From an uncultured Succinatimonas sp. (GTDB taxonomy: Bacteria > Pseudomonadota > Gammaproteobacteria > Enterobacterales > Succinivibrionaceae), in contig NZ_CAJKVK010000102.1 in the NCBI RefSeq assembly GCF_905203285.1, positions 1-6,716 of the forward strand: a DNA stretch of 6,716 nt, read 5' to 3'. Shown piece by piece: positions 5,950 through 6,716 of this stretch. The first letter of the stretch is position 1, and each line of letters opens with the position of its first letter. The notes beneath the pieces were generated by a model. The model had not been told where the DNA came from and did no database searches. It was given only the letters and a program-made list of their open reading frames with translations. The translations under genes and the position numbers were made by a program.

Positions 5950-6405
5950 ATGTTCGCGTCAAATATTGCCTTGGCTAAAAAATATGATTATCTTGCCGAA
6001 AAGTTCACTAAAGCTTATGACTGGCTTGCCAACAATGACGTTACCAAGATGGAAGATGGTCGTTATGATATTTGTGATGGAGTGTTCGCTTTAGTTCAGC
6101 GTTATACCACCATGCCGTTTGAAAAGGCTCGTTTTGAAGCCCATAACGATTATTTTGATATTCAGTATATTGCAGAAGGTGAAGAGTCTTTTGGCGTTGC
6201 CCTGCGTTCTGACTGCGAAGTAGAAGAAGAGAAACTTGAAAATGATTGCATTTTCTTCAAGGCTCCTAAGTTCTATACTCCGGTAAATCTTAAGAAAGGC
6301 GATTTCGTCGTTGTTCCTCCAGAAGAGGTTCACCAGCCGCGTGCTGCTTATCAGGGTAAAGAAATGCCGGTTGTAAAAGTAGTAGTAAAAGTAGCAGTTA
6401 AATAA
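5950..6405 (+). CDS. YhcH/YjgK/YiaL family protein (sugar-processing cupin fold)
   Basis: A 151-residue cytoplasmic protein of usual length for the YhcH/YjgK/YiaL (EbgC-like, DUF386) family, a double-stranded beta-helix fold. The metal-site pattern is seen as Glu63 and His65 in FEAHNDYFDIQYIAEGEE (62-79) and His128 in PPEEVHQP (123-130). E. coli YhcH (NanQ) has been described as a sialic acid anomerase, and YiaL is encoded in the yia-sgb locus, so sugar or sugar-acid anomer conversion is a fair family-level guess. The substrate here is unknown. The tail VVKVVVKVAVK (141-151) resembles the usual final beta strand but is written in near-repeated GTA/AAA codons. The gene has its own promoter and terminator, so it appears monocistronic, downstream of the EIIA/YfcE pair. 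Confidence 0.88.
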   Translation: MFASNIALAKKYDYLAEKFTKAYDWLANNDVTKMEDGRYDICDGVFALVQRYTTMPFEKARFEAHNDYFDIQYIAEGEESFGVALRSDCEVEEEKLENDCIFFKAPKFYTPVNLKKGDFVVVPPEEVHQPRAAYQGKEMPVVKVVVKVAVK

Positions 6406-6425
6406 TTATTGCTGGTTTTCTTTAG

Positions 6426-6459
6426 AAAAGCTCGGTTTGGTCTCCGGGCTTTTTTTATT
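6426..6459 (+). terminator. Rho-independent terminator after the YhcH-family gene
   Basis: AGCTCGG (6429-6435) pairs with CCGGGCT (6444-6450) with one G-T pair and an 8-base loop. The stem is extended by AAA/TTT, and the T run goes on to 6456. It lies about 20 bases after the stop codon. The following 100 bases to about 6560 show no gene, only A-rich sequence. Confidence 0.9.
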
Positions 6460-6569
6460 TGTAAAAATATAAGCTAGAGCCAAAAAGATTAAAAACTTTT
6501 GCAGTCAATAGTAAAGGATAAAAGGCAAGCAATAAGTTTTTTATCAAAAAAAGATCAGCGGCTAAAACC

Positions 6570-6585
6570 CCGTCCTTTAGGGCGG
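6570..6585 (-). repeat. Subterminal hairpin of the IS200/IS605 element
   Basis: On the plus strand CCGTCC (6570-6575) pairs with GGGCGG (6580-6585) around a TTTA loop; all six pairs form if one G-T is allowed. It is 28 bases beyond the transposase stop. IS200/IS605 transposases recognise such imperfect hairpins near the ends as single-stranded DNA; that role is inferred from position and form. Confidence 0.7.
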
Positions 6586-6612
6586 AGATCATCGCGAGGA
6601 GAAACTCAGTGT

Positions 6613-6716
6613 TTAATCAGGCGTTTTCTGCCGGTCAATATATTGACGGATAATAGATATGGGAGCACCGCCGCATGAGGAAGCGAAATAAGAGGGAGAC
6701 CATAAAGCCTTGCCCC
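6613..6716 (-). CDS. tnpA: IS200/IS605 Y1 transposase TnpA, C-terminal fragment cut by the window edge
   Basis: The minus strand from 6714 encodes 33 residues ending in a TAA stop at 6615-6613; the 5' part lies beyond the window. The fragment contains LWSPSYFASSCGGAP and then IIRQYIDRQKTPD, the characteristic end of IS200-type single-strand transposases. The tyrosine of YIDRQ is the likely nucleophile and the glutamine four residues later the likely third metal ligand, matching the Tyr127/Gln131 spacing of IS608 TnpA. The HUH motif would be upstream and cannot be seen. Nothing in the visible part is broken, so the gene may be intact. It converges on the YhcH-family gene. Confidence 0.85.
   Translation of the reverse strand, partial: GKALWSPSYFASSCGGAPISIIRQYIDRQKTPD

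Larger units (their letters stand above)
6560..6716 (-). mobile_element. End of an IS200/IS605-family insertion sequence
   Basis: The last 157 bases or so carry the transposase 3' end and, beyond its stop, a subterminal hairpin of the kind found at IS200/IS605 ends. The element reads leftward, so its right end lies near 6545-6566 and the rest is outside the window. Such elements leave no terminal inverted repeats or target duplication, so the exact boundary cannot be read here. No tnpB coding sequence lies between the tnpA stop and this end. Confidence 0.75.

Noticed and set aside
6091..6333. Minus-strand open frame within the YhcH-family gene
   Set aside because: Antisense to a clear family member, with no start signal or homology I recognise.
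6634..6647. Perfect 14-bp palindrome GTCAATATATTGAC
   Set aside because: It lies inside the transposase codons for RQYID, so it is probably a chance result of coding for a conserved motif.
6461..6716. CRISPR array, TnpB guide RNA or tRNA at the right end
   Set aside because: There are no regular repeats or tRNA features, and no TnpB coding sequence accompanies the hairpin, which is explained by the adjoining TnpA end.

Overview
The window looks like a low-GC gammaproteobacterial chromosome segment. Most gene products have clear enterobacterial counterparts (YfcE, UlaE/SgbU, MglB, EIIA-Glc, YhcH/YiaL), Shine-Dalgarno sites are strong, and terminators are classical GC hairpins followed by T runs. 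An AT-rich gut gammaproteobacterium such as a Succinivibrionaceae member would fit, but that is only an impression from composition and gene content.

Layout. At 74-1075 a LacI-family repressor is followed by a 431-base gap. The gap ends in a perfect 18-bp palindrome with a central CpG (1437-1454), the expected kind of operator for such a repressor. It sits over the presumed start site of a zinc-dependent polyol dehydrogenase of the EltD (erythritol/L-threitol dehydrogenase) type at 1507-2580. After a strong terminator come a secreted MglB-like hexose-binding protein (2733-3740) and, 27 bases later, a UlaE/SgbU-type L-ribulose-5-phosphate 3-epimerase (3768-4628), closed by a second terminator. 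A third unit, from an extended -10 promoter at 4721-4729, encodes a free-standing glucose-type PTS EIIA protein (4775-5257) and a YfcE-type phosphodiesterase (5276-5851). A fourth, single-gene unit encodes a YhcH/YjgK/YiaL cupin-like protein (5950-6405), with its own promoter, an inverted repeat over the -35 region, and a terminator. The right edge holds the end of an IS200/IS605-type element on the minus strand: the last 33 codons of a Y1 transposase and a subterminal hairpin.

How it may work together. The repressor, dehydrogenase and epimerase suggest uptake and oxidation of a sugar alcohol and epimerisation of a phosphorylated ketose. The kinase, the aldol or 4-epimerase step and any transporter membrane or ATPase subunits are absent here. 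The binding protein keeps the whole glucose/galactose pocket of MglB, which does not fit a tetritol or pentitol substrate, so either the locus is mixed or the protein is shared with a transporter or receptor elsewhere. YhcH/YiaL and UlaE/SgbU relatives also sit together in the E. coli yia-sgb locus, which supports a general theme of unusual sugar or sugar-acid use. I see no defence system, CRISPR array, tRNA or rRNA, and no clearly new system; the most interesting items are the operator/promoter layout and the orphan binding protein.
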